From Acidobacteriota bacterium (GTDB lineage Bacteria > Acidobacteriota > Terriglobia > Bryobacterales > Bryobacteraceae), in assembly GCA_016213775.1 (NCBI GenBank), contig JACQZR010000021.1:1-34589 (forward strand): a stretch of 34,589 nucleotides of DNA, given 5' to 3'. The position numbers and the translations under genes were made by a program. Below, one piece after another: positions 16,517 to 24,620 of this stretch; positions within the stretch are counted from its first letter, which is position 1; every line of letters starts with the position of its first letter. The notes beneath the pieces were generated by a model. The model had not been told where the DNA came from. It was given only the letters and a program-made list of their open reading frames with translations, and ran no database searches.

Positions 16517-17244
16517 TTCGCGACGTACAACCCGGATCGCTCATGATCATCGTCCCCGCGCTGAACGAAGAGTCGGCGATCGGCGCGGTTGTGCGCGAAA
16601 TCCAGGAGAACGTGCCCGGCGTGCCTGTACTCGTGATTGACGATTGCTCTATCGACGCCACGGCGGCGGTTGCGCGTACCGCTGGCGCGGAGGTGCTCTC
16701 CGTGCCCACCCACCTCGGTCTCGGTGGGTGCGTCCAGGCCGGCTACAAACTCGCCTTTGAGCTCGGTTTCGATTATGTGATCCGTCTGGACGGCGACGGC
16801 CAGCATGACCCTCGATACATCCCCGCCATCTTTGAAGCTCTTCGCACATCCAATTGCCAGATGGTGATCGGCTCGCGCTTCGTCGATCCCGGCCAGCAAT
16901 ACACCAGCCTTGTGCGCTCCTGGGGCATCCGGTTTTTCCGTTTTATTCTCCGCCCGATTCTCGGCCAGACTGTCCACGACCCAACCTCCGGTTACGTTGG
17001 CGTGAATCACGAAGCCCTCGCCCTCTTCAGCCGCAGTTTCCCACTGGAATATCCTGAGATAGAAGCGCTGGTGGTGTTACAGCGGCGGGCCTTCCGTTTC
17101 CGCGAAGTGCCTTGCCAGATGCGCCCGCGCCGCACCGGCCGCAGCAGCATCACGCCCTGGCGCTCGCTGTTCTACATCGTTCACGTTTTACTCGGTGTGT
17201 TCGTCAATATATTGAAGTTCGAACGAAGCCGGTGGCGCCGTTAG
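16513..17244 (+). CDS. Glycosyltransferase family 2 (polyprenyl-phosphate glycosyltransferase-like)
   Basis: 243 residues. I chose the TTG at 16513 because it overlaps the preceding stop codon (TTGA) and has AGAGG about 10 bases upstream. A GTG 42 bases earlier and an ATG 30 bases later are alternatives. The fold opens with MIIVPALNEE and VLVIDDCSIDAT, and the metal site is RLDGDGQHDP (Asp93, Asp95), as in dolichol/undecaprenyl-phosphate sugar transferases. A C-terminal hydrophobic stretch (about 216-235) may sit on the membrane. It probably loads a sugar onto a lipid carrier for the GT-C enzyme encoded downstream. Directly behind it is a DUF2304 gene, a common companion of such enzymes. Confidence 0.87.
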   Translation: MIRDVQPGSLMIIVPALNEESAIGAVVREIQENVPGVPVLVIDDCSIDATAAVARTAGAEVLSVPTHLGLGGCVQAGYKLAFELGFDYVIRLDGDGQHDPRYIPAIFEALRTSNCQMVIGSRFVDPGQQYTSLVRSWGIRFFRFILRPILGQTVHDPTSGYVGVNHEALALFSRSFPLEYPEIEALVVLQRRAFRFREVPCQMRPRRTGRSSITPWRSLFYIVHVLLGVFVNILKFERSRWRR

Positions 17245-17270
17245 CCCAGGCGCCGCTAAGGAGGACCCAA

Positions 17271-17633
17271 ATGAATCTGGAACGCCTGTCCAACGTGCTC
17301 ACCCTGTTCAGTGGAGGTCTCATCCTTCTCGTGCTTTCCTCCGTCCGCCGCCAACACATCCGCGTCGAATACTCCGTGAGTTGGCTCGGGGCCGGAATCG
17401 TCCTGCTAATTCTCTCGCGCTCCACTTTCCTTCTACAGTGGCTCGCTCGTACCATGGGAATAGCGGATCCGCCGCTGGCCCTCCTGGTGGCCGTCTTCGC
17501 GGTGTTCCTGTTCGTCTTCTACCGATTCTCTGTGATGGTCTCTCATTTGAAAGATTCCAATATTGCGCTCACCCAGCGCATCGCCATACTCGAATACCAA
17601 CTGCGGTCCCAGCATGAAGGCTCCAAAGAATAA
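17271..17633 (+). CDS. DUF2304 family membrane protein
   Basis: 120 residues from the ATG at 17271, chosen because a full AAGGAGGA ribosome site lies just upstream. Three membrane segments (about 8-24, 36-56 and 65-88) are followed by a short amphipathic or coiled-coil tail. The size, topology and position directly behind a DPM1-like GT2 gene match DUF2304 proteins. Their exact role is not known, but they are regularly found in glycosyltransferase operons. The 3' end overlaps the next gene by 20 bases. Confidence 0.8.
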   Translation: MNLERLSNVLTLFSGGLILLVLSSVRRQHIRVEYSVSWLGAGIVLLILSRSTFLLQWLARTMGIADPPLALLVAVFAVFLFVFYRFSVMVSHLKDSNIALTQRIAILEYQLRSQHEGSKE

Positions 17634-19350
17634 GGCGGAGCAGGCAGCCAAACCGGTCGCGGCACTCCCGCCCGGGACGCTACCCACGCTGCACCTGATT
17701 GGGCTTGCCTTTGCAGCGCTGCTCATCGTCCTTTACGTCTACTCGCCCGCGCTCAACGGACCGTTTGTCTTCGACGATGAATACCTGCCTTTCCGTGATC
17801 CGGGCTTTCTCAAGAACGGCGTCGGCAGCATGTCCCCCATGGCGCGCCCATTCATGAACTATTCGTTTTGGTGGAATCTGAAACTGTTTGGCGAAGACCC
17901 TTATTCCTTCCATGTCTTCAACGTGATCCTCCACTGGATGAGTACCGGCATCCTGTTTCTCGCCCTGCGCAAGCTTCTCGAGATGGGCGGTGTGGTTGCA
18001 TGGCGCGACTGGCTCGCCGTTTTCGGCTCGGCGGTTTTCCTGCTTCATCCCATCAACACCGAGTCCGTTGCTTACGTTGCCGGCCGCAGCGAGGGCTTCA
18101 GCCTCCCGCTCTTCCTCGGCGCATACACAATCTTTCTGTATCGCCGGCCCGGCGGTATCGACTGGCTCGGAACCTTCGGTGTCATCGTTCTCTTTGTGTG
18201 CGCCATCTTTAGCAAGGAGCATACCGCCGTTCTTCCGGGGCTGCTCTTCCTGACAGACATCTGCTTCCCTGAGGGGACGGTTGCGCAAACCCTGCGTCGC
18301 AACTGGCGACTGCACGGCCCCATCATTGTGGTTGGCGCGGTGAGCTTGTATCTCGTCTACGATGTGTTGCGGCAAGCACGCACCGCCGGCTTCCAGATGG
18401 CTGACCTTCCATGGAACCATTACTTTTATACGCAGTGGCTCGTGATTTGGGTCTACATACGGCTCTATCTCCTTCCTGTTGGTCAGAACGCGGATTGGGA
18501 TTATCCCGTATCCCGCTCCATCACTGACCACGGTGCAATCCTCGGGTTGATCGGAATCGTGGCGCTGCTGGTGGTTGCCTTCCGGTACCGCCGGCGCTAT
18601 CCACTGGCTTTCTTCGGACTGCTCGCCTTCGCCCTGTTGATTGCCCCCACATCTTCGGTGGTGCCTATCAGGGACACACTCGCCGAGCGCCGTCTCTATC
18701 TTCCCTTCATCGGGTTGCTGCTCATCACGTGCGAATTCGTGCGCCGCTGGAACACGACCACCGCCACACGCGCCGGAACGTTGGCCACCGTGCTGCTCGC
18801 TCTCGGCTACATGACAAGTGCCCGCAGCGCCGTCTGGGGCGACCCGTACTTGCTCTGGAAAGACGCCACCGAAAAGAACCCGGCCAATTCGCGCGCCCAC
18901 TTCCATCTCGCCATGGTTCACTACGAGCGGCAGGAATGTCCCGAAGCCCTGAAGAAGTTCGACGATGCCGCCAAAGTGGGCAAGCCCGACTACAGCATGC
19001 TCATCGACTGGGGCCTCGCGCTCGACTGCGCCAATCAGCAGGATCAGGCGTTGATGAAGTTCCGCGAAGCGCAGAAGATCGAGAACAGCTATCACGTGCA
19101 CTCGCTCATGGGCATGGTGCTCGCCAAGCAGAACAAGCCGGGCCTCGCGCTCGACGAGCTGAACGAAGCGGTTCACCTCAACCCCAACTACGACATGACG
19201 TTCCTCTATCGCGGCAATGTCTACCTGCAGATGAACCAGTTCGATCAGGCCGAAACCGACTACAACACGGCTCTCAAACTGAAGCCGGGCGACCCCAACA
19301 TCCTCCAAGCGATCGAACTGCTGAAACGGCGCCGGAGCGGCGCGCGATAA
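17614..19350 (+). CDS. GT-C fold membrane protein with C-terminal TPRs (TMTC/O-mannosyltransferase-like)
   Basis: 578 residues from the ATG at 17614, inside the end of the DUF2304 gene. After a first membrane helix (about 25-45), the first periplasmic loop carries FVFDDEYLPF (Asp54-Asp55), the acidic pair of GT-C transferases that use lipid-phosphate sugars. Further motifs are RPFMNYSFWWNLKLFG, HVFNVILHW and LHPINTESVAYVAGR, all typical of TMTC-like proteins. About ten membrane helices end near residue 405. The remaining part is TPR repeats (about 425-570). In this family the enzyme transfers a sugar from a polyprenyl carrier to a protein or glycan on the outer face of the membrane. The GT2 upstream would supply the lipid-linked sugar. 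The acceptor is unknown. Confidence 0.82.
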   Translation: MKAPKNKAEQAAKPVAALPPGTLPTLHLIGLAFAALLIVLYVYSPALNGPFVFDDEYLPFRDPGFLKNGVGSMSPMARPFMNYSFWWNLKLFGEDPYSFHVFNVILHWMSTGILFLALRKLLEMGGVVAWRDWLAVFGSAVFLLHPINTESVAYVAGRSEGFSLPLFLGAYTIFLYRRPGGIDWLGTFGVIVLFVCAIFSKEHTAVLPGLLFLTDICFPEGTVAQTLRRNWRLHGPIIVVGAVSLYLVYDVLRQARTAGFQMADLPWNHYFYTQWLVIWVYIRLYLLPVGQNADWDYPVSRSITDHGAILGLIGIVALLVVAFRYRRRYPLAFFGLLAFALLIAPTSSVVPIRDTLAERRLYLPFIGLLLITCEFVRRWNTTTATRAGTLATVLLALGYMTSARSAVWGDPYLLWKDATEKNPANSRAHFHLAMVHYERQECPEALKKFDDAAKVGKPDYSMLIDWGLALDCANQQDQALMKFREAQKIENSYHVHSLMGMVLAKQNKPGLALDELNEAVHLNPNYDMTFLYRGNVYLQMNQFDQAETDYNTALKLKPGDPNILQAIELLKRRRSGAR

Positions 19351-19351
19351 G

Positions 19352-20476
19352 ATGGACCGCCCGCTGCGTATCGGCGTCAACGCACTGTATCTGATACCGG
19401 GCGGTGTGGGCGGAACCGAGATCTACCTGCGCAGCCTGCTGGCCGCACTGGCCGGTGTGGACACCCGCAACGAATACTTCGTGTTCACCAACCAGGAGAC
19501 GGGAGCCGGCCTTGTTCCCGACTCCGCGAACTTCCATCATGCTCCCCAACGTCTGCATGCACGAGTGCGGCCGCTACGCCTTGCCTGGGAGCAAATCGTA
19601 CTGCCACGCCGTTGCCGCCAACTCAGTCTCGATGTCCTCTTCAACCCTGGCTTCACTACGCCGCTGTTCGCACCCTGCCCGGCGGTAACGGTCTTCCACG
19701 ACCTCCAGCACAAGCGGCATCCGGAATACTTCCGCTGGTTCGATCTGCCCTTCTGGCAGTTGTTTCTTTATTGGTCGGCGAAGCGGTCAACACAACTGAT
19801 CGCGGTTTCCGAAGCGACACGGCAGGACTTGCACAAGTATTACGGCACCAATGACGCCCGCGTTCGCGTCGTCCCTCACGGCGTAGACAACGTGTTCTTT
19901 GAAATCGGCCGCCAGCGGAAAACCGAAGCCTCACGTAACTTCATACTCTGCGTATCCACACTGCATCCACACAAGAACCTCGACCGCCTGGTGCGTGCCT
20001 TCCGCAAAGTGCGTGCCGCATGCCCCGATTTCCGGCTGATCATCGCCGGCATGCACGGGTTTCAGACCACCGCGATCGAGCAGACCATCGCCAACTGCGG
20101 CCTCGGTGCGCACGTCCAAATCACCGGCTGGATCCCGCGCGAAGAGCTGCTCGATCTCTACTTGCGCGCCTCGGCATTTGTATACCCCTCGACGTTCGAA
20201 GGCTTCGGCATGCCCGTGCTGGAGGCCCTCGCGGCCGGCATCCCCAGCGCCGTATCCAACATCGAGCCCATACGGAGCAACGCCGGATCGGCGGCCCTGC
20301 TGCTCGACCCGGCGGATGAGGACGATATCGCCGCGAAGCTGATCGAAGTGATCAGCAATCCGGAGGCACGCACCCGCCTCGCCGAAGCCGGCCCAAAACG
20401 CGCGGCCAACTTCAGTTGGCGCACCGCGGCTGGACAGACCCTCAGCGTGTTGCAAGCATCTGTCCGGCGTTCATAG
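19352..20476 (+). CDS. Glycosyltransferase family 4
   Basis: 374 residues starting one base after the previous stop codon. It is a GT-B enzyme: N-terminal Gly-rich loop GGVGGTEIY (17-25), VSEATRQDL and VPHGVDNVFF at the hinge, TLHPHKNL at the start of the C-terminal domain, and the EX7E donor-binding motif with Glu283 and Glu291 (FEGFGMPVLEA). No membrane helix is visible, so it works at the cytoplasmic face. It closes the glycan operon: two GT2 enzymes and this GT4 would build or extend a lipid-linked sugar that the GT-C protein uses. A dispersed hairpin repeat follows 31 bases after the stop and may mark the operon end. Confidence 0.9.
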   Translation: MDRPLRIGVNALYLIPGGVGGTEIYLRSLLAALAGVDTRNEYFVFTNQETGAGLVPDSANFHHAPQRLHARVRPLRLAWEQIVLPRRCRQLSLDVLFNPGFTTPLFAPCPAVTVFHDLQHKRHPEYFRWFDLPFWQLFLYWSAKRSTQLIAVSEATRQDLHKYYGTNDARVRVVPHGVDNVFFEIGRQRKTEASRNFILCVSTLHPHKNLDRLVRAFRKVRAACPDFRLIIAGMHGFQTTAIEQTIANCGLGAHVQITGWIPREELLDLYLRASAFVYPSTFEGFGMPVLEALAAGIPSAVSNIEPIRSNAGSAALLLDPADEDDIAAKLIEVISNPEARTRLAEAGPKRAANFSWRTAAGQTLSVLQASVRRS

Positions 20477-20507
20477 GCCTTGTTTTCGTGGAGCAGGCAC
20501 CGTCGTG

Positions 20508-20573
20508 TGGGGCGGCCAATCCTGGCCGCTGCTGGCCTTTCCAGGCCAGCCAGCCTCGACACTCATGTCGAGG
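20508..20573. repeat. 44-bp dispersed hairpin repeat, copy 3, with adjoining hairpin
   Basis: The 44-bp unit at 20508-20551 differs from copies 1 and 2 at one base. It is followed by an 8-bp hairpin, CCTCGACA-CTCA-TGTCGAGG (20554-20573). This hairpin has the same CTCA loop as those beside copy 2 but a different stem. Stem change with loop kept suggests selection on RNA or DNA folding. Confidence 0.85.
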
Positions 20574-20647
20574 CAGGTTTTCGCGTTCGACACGCGGGTA
20601 GCAACGCAACATTTGTGCCGCAGGACCTCTATCTTTGCGCTTATGGT

Positions 20648-22516
20648 TCATAGGCCGGCCTTGCTCGCGATCTGATGGAACCGCGGATGCTCGCGCAGCT
20701 TTCGGAACGATGGATCGACGCGAAAGAACGTGACCCAGGAACTGCGCTCCGCCACCGCCTTCTCCAGTTGATCCAGTCCGCGCTCCTTGTCCCCCAGCGC
20801 GTCATAAACCATCGCCACCATAGCAGGGCTCACGTAACGGGTTGTATCGTTCAACACCGCCGACAGCTTCTCCCTCGCGGTCGCGGCATCGCCGCCATTG
20901 GCGTATGTACGAGCGATCAGCAGCCGCACCCACGGGAGATCCTCCATTGCCATCGACCGCTCCAGATAGGCGCGCGCCTTCGCCGATTGTCCCGCCAGGT
21001 CCCACGATCGCGCTGCTTCATGCAGCGCCGGCAGGTAGGACGGATCGGAAGCCAGCACCGCATCCTGCTCGCGCGCCGCCTGCTCGTACTTTCCTTCATA
21101 GAACGAAACCAGGCCGAGGTTCACACGCACCACGAGATCATCGGGATCCAACTCGATGGCGCGGGCAAAGTATCGGCGCGACTCAGTATACCGGCCCATC
21201 TGCGAAAGGTACTGCCCGTACCAATCGAACGCGTGCGGATAACTGGGGTTCAGCTCGATCGCCTTGCGGAACTCCAACTCCGCGCCGGCCCAATCCCAGT
21301 CGTGAAACCACTTCACAATGCCCAGGCTCACGCGCGCCTCCGCGCTGGCAGGGTCCAACTCCACTGCGTGTTGTGCCGCGGCCCGCGCTTCCGGCAGCAT
21401 CGAAGGATTCCAGTGATAGGTGCACCAGTTCAGGATCACTTCCGCCGAAGCGGCCCAGGCGTGCGCGAACCGCGCGTCCAATTTCACTGCTTGCCGGAAC
21501 AGATCCAAGGCTTGCCGTGCCCCCTGCTCGGTGAACCGCGTGTAATGATAACGGCCCCGCAGATAGAGGCGCAACGCCTCCGGCGCCGTCGTCAGCGGTA
21601 CCCCCACCCGGTCGCGCTCCGCAGCCGAAAGATGGGTCTGCAGCGCCTCCGCCACCTGCCTGGAGAGCGAGTCCTCCACCCGCAGCAGATCAGTCAGGTT
21701 CTCATCGAAGGTGGCGCCCCACATCGGCGTCCCGTTGGAGGTGTCAATGAGCTGCACGTTCAGCCGCAGCCGGCCGCTTTCGGTACGCACCGTCCCCTCC
21801 AGCACATAATCGGTCTTGAGGTCCCTGCCGGCCTTCACGGGGTCTGACTTCCCGTACGGGAGCACGCGGCTGGTGGGACGGATGATGATCTTCTGCTGGT
21901 TGGTGAGACGGGTGATCAGAGCATCGGCGAGCCCGACACCAAGGTAATCGTGCTCCGGATTCGCGTTCAGGAAACGGAAGGGCAGTACGGCCAGGCTTCG
22001 CCGTTCCTTCGCGATTCCACCCACGCGGAGGAACAGTAACACTGCCGCAACCATCACCCCCACAGCCGCCACCATCATCCAGCGGCGTGAACTCTTTTCT
22101 ACGGACGCCGGCGGCTCCGGCGAAAGCGGCGTCACCTGTCGGCGTTCGAACTGCGGCGCGTAGGCGCCCTTGGGAACCCGTACCTCCCAGGGATCGGCGG
22201 CGGCGTTCTCACTCCCGTAGTACTCAGCGAGCCGGGCACGCAGCTTCACTACTTCACTGCGGACCGTGGAGTCGGTTTTCGGGTCGTAGTCGATAGCCTT
22301 GCCGAACACCTCCACGCCGACCACGGATTCCTTCAATCCCGCGCCCCGGCCAGCCAGGGTTTCCTCCACCAGATATCGCAAAAGACGCGTCTGCCGGTCG
22401 GATGCGGAGAACTGGCGCGACCGCAGCAACCGCTCCAACTGCGCGCGGATTTCGGCCTCTATCTCATTGGAAAACAATGAACTCAAGTGTTGTGACAACC
22501 CCTCTGGCAACCCCAC
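20648..22516 (-). CDS. Winged-helix / TolB-like / TPR membrane regulator
   Basis: 622 residues. The N-terminal part (about 22-125) is a helix-turn-helix-like domain with VRSEVVKLRARLAEYYG and WEVRVPKGAYAPQF, a pattern common in large acidobacterial regulators. A single membrane helix lies at about 146-166. After it comes a TolB-N/FlgO-like domain (about 171-297, LAVLPFRFLNANPEHDYLGV and LEGTVR). Several TPR units (about 310-600) follow. The topology recalls CadC: DNA binding inside, sensing outside. No cyclase or kinase domain is present. The annotated start is GTG with a poor ribosome site, and in-frame TTG codons about 30 bases downstream are alternatives. Its targets are unknown. The divergent secreted-protein gene 92 bases away is a candidate. 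Confidence 0.8.
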   Translation of the reverse strand: MGLPEGLSQHLSSLFSNEIEAEIRAQLERLLRSRQFSASDRQTRLLRYLVEETLAGRGAGLKESVVGVEVFGKAIDYDPKTDSTVRSEVVKLRARLAEYYGSENAAADPWEVRVPKGAYAPQFERRQVTPLSPEPPASVEKSSRRWMMVAAVGVMVAAVLLFLRVGGIAKERRSLAVLPFRFLNANPEHDYLGVGLADALITRLTNQQKIIIRPTSRVLPYGKSDPVKAGRDLKTDYVLEGTVRTESGRLRLNVQLIDTSNGTPMWGATFDENLTDLLRVEDSLSRQVAEALQTHLSAAERDRVGVPLTTAPEALRLYLRGRYHYTRFTEQGARQALDLFRQAVKLDARFAHAWAASAEVILNWCTYHWNPSMLPEARAAAQHAVELDPASAEARVSLGIVKWFHDWDWAGAELEFRKAIELNPSYPHAFDWYGQYLSQMGRYTESRRYFARAIELDPDDLVVRVNLGLVSFYEGKYEQAAREQDAVLASDPSYLPALHEAARSWDLAGQSAKARAYLERSMAMEDLPWVRLLIARTYANGGDAATAREKLSAVLNDTTRYVSPAMVAMVYDALGDKERGLDQLEKAVAERSSWVTFFRVDPSFRKLREHPRFHQIASKAGL

Positions 22517-22608
22517 AAACCGCGAAAATCTTCAGCTTGCCGGCGCAAACTCACCTTGAGCCCGAACAAATGGCGCTCAACAAACAACCCGGATTTGGAG
22601 ACAAGAAA

Positions 22609-23199
22609 ATGACCCGCATGAACATGCTCACTACCTCGCTTGCCGCACTCGCGATCACCATGACGCCTGCACTCGCGCAACCGCCAACCACCGTCGATCC
22701 CATCGTCGGAACCTGGGTGATGAAAGTCCCTGGCGGGACGCCCGACGAAACCTTCTTCGCCATTCACACCTTTCACCAGGGAGGAACCTTTAGCGAAAAC
22801 TCGACACTCCTCCCAAGCCTCGTGGAAGGTCCGGCGCAAGGAACCTGGCGGCGGGAGGGCAACTCCTATAAATTATCCTTCATTCTCTTCGCCTTCGAGG
22901 AAGGCGTTCAGGTGGGCTACCTCCGCGTCCGTTGCGTGATCAAACTCGCGGGGGACAAGCTGGACGCTACTACTGAAGTGGACTTCATCGACCCCGAAGG
23001 CCACGCGGAAGTTGTCGGGAACGGTCCGTTCTTCGGCACAAGACAAAAGGTAGACGACGCCGGATCAATGGTGGACGTTCCTCTCGGTGTTTCCCAATCC
23101 GGGGAAAACTCGGCTAGGGCGGGTGACAAATCCGCTCGCCTTGGCCGTGATACCAAATCCCGCGGATGGTCCCGGTTCGCCATGGATCGGCGCCGTTAA
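22609..23199 (+). CDS. Small secreted lipocalin-like protein of unknown function
   Basis: 196 residues from the ATG at 22609, chosen for its clear signal peptide (to about ALAQ, residue 24) and a TGGAG site 9 bases upstream. The mature part opens with PIVGTWVMKV, and alternating beta-strand sequence (GTWRREGNSYKLSFI, GYLRVRCVIKLAGDKLDA) suggests a lipocalin-like barrel. No enzyme motif is seen. The final 45 or so residues (from about KVDDAG) are Ser/Arg/Gly-rich and do not look like the rest. The stop codon lies one base before an IS-linked hairpin, so the native 3' end may have been replaced. Confidence 0.5.
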   Translation: MTRMNMLTTSLAALAITMTPALAQPPTTVDPIVGTWVMKVPGGTPDETFFAIHTFHQGGTFSENSTLLPSLVEGPAQGTWRREGNSYKLSFILFAFEEGVQVGYLRVRCVIKLAGDKLDATTEVDFIDPEGHAEVVGNGPFFGTRQKVDDAGSMVDVPLGVSQSGENSARAGDKSARLGRDTKSRGWSRFAMDRRR

Positions 23200-23200
23200 A

Positions 23201-23372
23201 CCGCTTGCCTACGGTCACGGCTCTGTATCGTATCACGTTGCAGTTACCGAGCCGTGACCGTGAAGTAAGCGGTGTTTTCGAACTTCTGCAAGCCGCTGGG
23301 AGTCCATCAACACTGGCACATCCGACGTGTCGTAGATCAACATCGGCGGTACGTTCTACTGCCTGTGCAGCA
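23201..23372. repeat. Hairpin plus IS3 fragment, copy A (internally deleted)
   Basis: Arms 23201-23223 and 23249-23272 form a near-perfect inverted repeat around a 25-base loop, with core ACGGTCACGGCTC. The sequence continues into an IS3 transposase fragment. Compared with copy B (24347-24620) it lacks about 100 bases after the shared CTTCTGC. It also has a one-base insertion near 23321. Homology to copy B ends at about 23372. The rest of the gap, to 23551, holds no gene that I can support. Confidence 0.75.
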
Positions 23373-23551
23373 CGTGGAGCAGTCTATCAGAAACTCCAAT
23401 AAATCAGCTAAAGATAAGTCGCCAAGGGCGAGTGGTCGAGCGCCCGACTGGGACTTCAGACGATTCTCTGATCGCCACTATGCCGTCAGGCAGGATCTGG
23501 GCGCGACAGCACCGATCCGAGTGGGCCAGGCTCGCTGACAGGTCTCCTCCG

Positions 23552-23863
23552 TTAGCGAGCAGGAACGAGTGGCTGGTTCGACGACCGATAACGGCGGACG
23601 TTGATTTTACTGGCGCGCTGGCGGGCCTGAAAGATGTCATACGCTGACTGCATACCCATCAGCGTTTCCATCCTCGGGCCGAAGGCCTTTTCGATCCGAA
23701 GGGCCATATCACCTGTCAGATCCACTTTAGTGTTCAGCAGTCCGGAAAGCGCCTGGCGCGACACGCCGAGCACTTTGGCGGCATCGGTCACCGTCAGGCC
23801 GTTCGCTTCAATGATCTCGGTGCGGATCACATGGCCGGGATGTGGCGGGTTGTGCATAGGCAT
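23552..23863 (-). CDS. higA: HigA-type antitoxin (XRE family HTH)
   Basis: 103 residues from the ATG at 23863. GGGAGG lies 5 bases upstream, and a second ATG two codons later is possible. It reads MHNPPHPGHVIRTEIIEANG, then a helix-turn-helix around TVTDAAKVLGVSRQALSGLL (about 24-43), then GPRMETLMGMQSAYDIFQAR. This is the HigA pattern. HigA neutralises HigB and represses the operon. It follows the toxin gene after a 10-base gap, the toxin-first order characteristic of higBA. The last dozen residues, after NVRRYR, exceed the usual family end. Confidence 0.88.
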   Translation of the reverse strand: MPMHNPPHPGHVIRTEIIEANGLTVTDAAKVLGVSRQALSGLLNTKVDLTGDMALRIEKAFGPRMETLMGMQSAYDIFQARQRASKINVRRYRSSNQPLVPAR

Positions 23864-23873
23864 GGGTTCCTCC

Positions 23874-24158
23874 CTAGTGGTAATCCTCAAAGTTCACATC
23901 CAGCAGTTCGTCGGCGTCGACACGGAACGTCAGCCGCCAGTTACGCGTCACGTGAAGGCTCCATGTCCCCTTGCGGCCGCCCGTTAGAGTGTGGACCTTC
24001 CACAGCGGCCATGAGTTCAATTCACCAACGTCGCTCATCTGGTCCAGCACGGCGAACATGGCGCGCAGCTTCGGAACGGCATCAGCCGGAAGGCCCTTCG
24101 CGATGCCCTCCTCGTAAAACCGCTTGAGCGGTTTATGGCTGAAACCCCGAATCCTCAC
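23874..24158 (-). CDS. higB: HigB-type toxin (RelE/ParE superfamily)
   Basis: HigB toxins are ribosome-dependent mRNA interferases. The frame extends to a GTG at 24179, but that codon overlaps the promoter -10 region. I prefer the GTG at 24158, which gives 94 residues beginning RIRGFSHKPLKRFYEEG, where HigB homologues normally start. The C-terminal WSLHVTRNWRLTFRV and VNFEDYH match the RelE-fold core and the family ending. The predicted transcript start falls on this GTG, so the mRNA may be leaderless. The toxin lies upstream of higA and should be co-transcribed with it. Confidence 0.87.
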   Translation of the reverse strand: MRIRGFSHKPLKRFYEEGIAKGLPADAVPKLRAMFAVLDQMSDVGELNSWPLWKVHTLTGGRKGTWSLHVTRNWRLTFRVDADELLDVNFEDYH

Positions 24159-24193
24159 TGTCAAAGTGTAATGTGTCACTTGACGCTTGTCAA
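24158..24193 (-). promoter_or_regulatory. higBA promoter with nested palindromes
   Basis: On the minus strand a perfect TTGACA (24193-24188), a 17-base spacer and TACACT (24170-24165) form a strong promoter. Two palindromes overlap it: TTGACGCTTGTCAA at 24180-24193 (exact) and TCAAAGTG-N8-CACTTGA at 24161-24183 (one base off). HigA dimers probably bind here. Confidence 0.65.
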
Positions 24194-24346
24194 CTAGGCG
24201 TTCTTTCGTAGTTTTTGCCCCATTTAGGGCTTCCTCAGTCCCCTCGCTGGACAGAACTGAACAGTCCTGAACACTTTGTTCGCGTGTCCGCCATCCGGAA
24301 CGAAGCCAAGTTCACCGGCAACACTTAGGCGGCTAGACATTAGAGA

Positions 24347-24620
24347 CCGCTTGCTGAACGCGCGCGGCTCGGTATCGTATCACGCTGCAGTTGCAGAGGA
24401 GCCGTGACCGTGAAGTAAGCGGTGTTTTCGAACTTCTGCCACGGGCTGTTTAGGCCGTCCAGTGTCTGGCGGGTGCTGGGGCAAGCAGGGCTGTTGTCGA
24501 AGTGCAACGGCAAGCCCGCCGAAGAAAGGTACAGGCCGCAGCCGCTGGCAGTCCATCAACACTGGCACATCGACGTGCCGTACATCAACATCGGCGGTAC
24601 GTTCTACTGCCTGTGCAGCA
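24347..24620. repeat. Hairpin plus IS3 fragment, copy B
   Basis: The right arm 24399-24422 is identical to that of copy A. The left arm 24347-24370 has decayed to a few matching bases at each end. The shared sequence runs through CTTCTGC and, after about 100 bases missing from copy A, through the transposase fragment to 24620. With copy A it brackets higBA in direct orientation. Confidence 0.75.

Noticed and set aside
17680-19380. 566-codon minus-strand frame opposite the GT-C/TPR gene
   Set aside because: Antisense shadow of a gene with clear motifs; the translation has no membrane helices or domain signature.
20442-20651. Short minus-strand frame across 44-bp repeat copy 3
   Set aside because: Its translation is just the repeat, and the same peptide phrase appears opposite the other copies.
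23432-23647. 71-codon plus-strand frame beside higA
   Set aside because: It overlaps the end of higA in antisense and has no ribosome site or motif.
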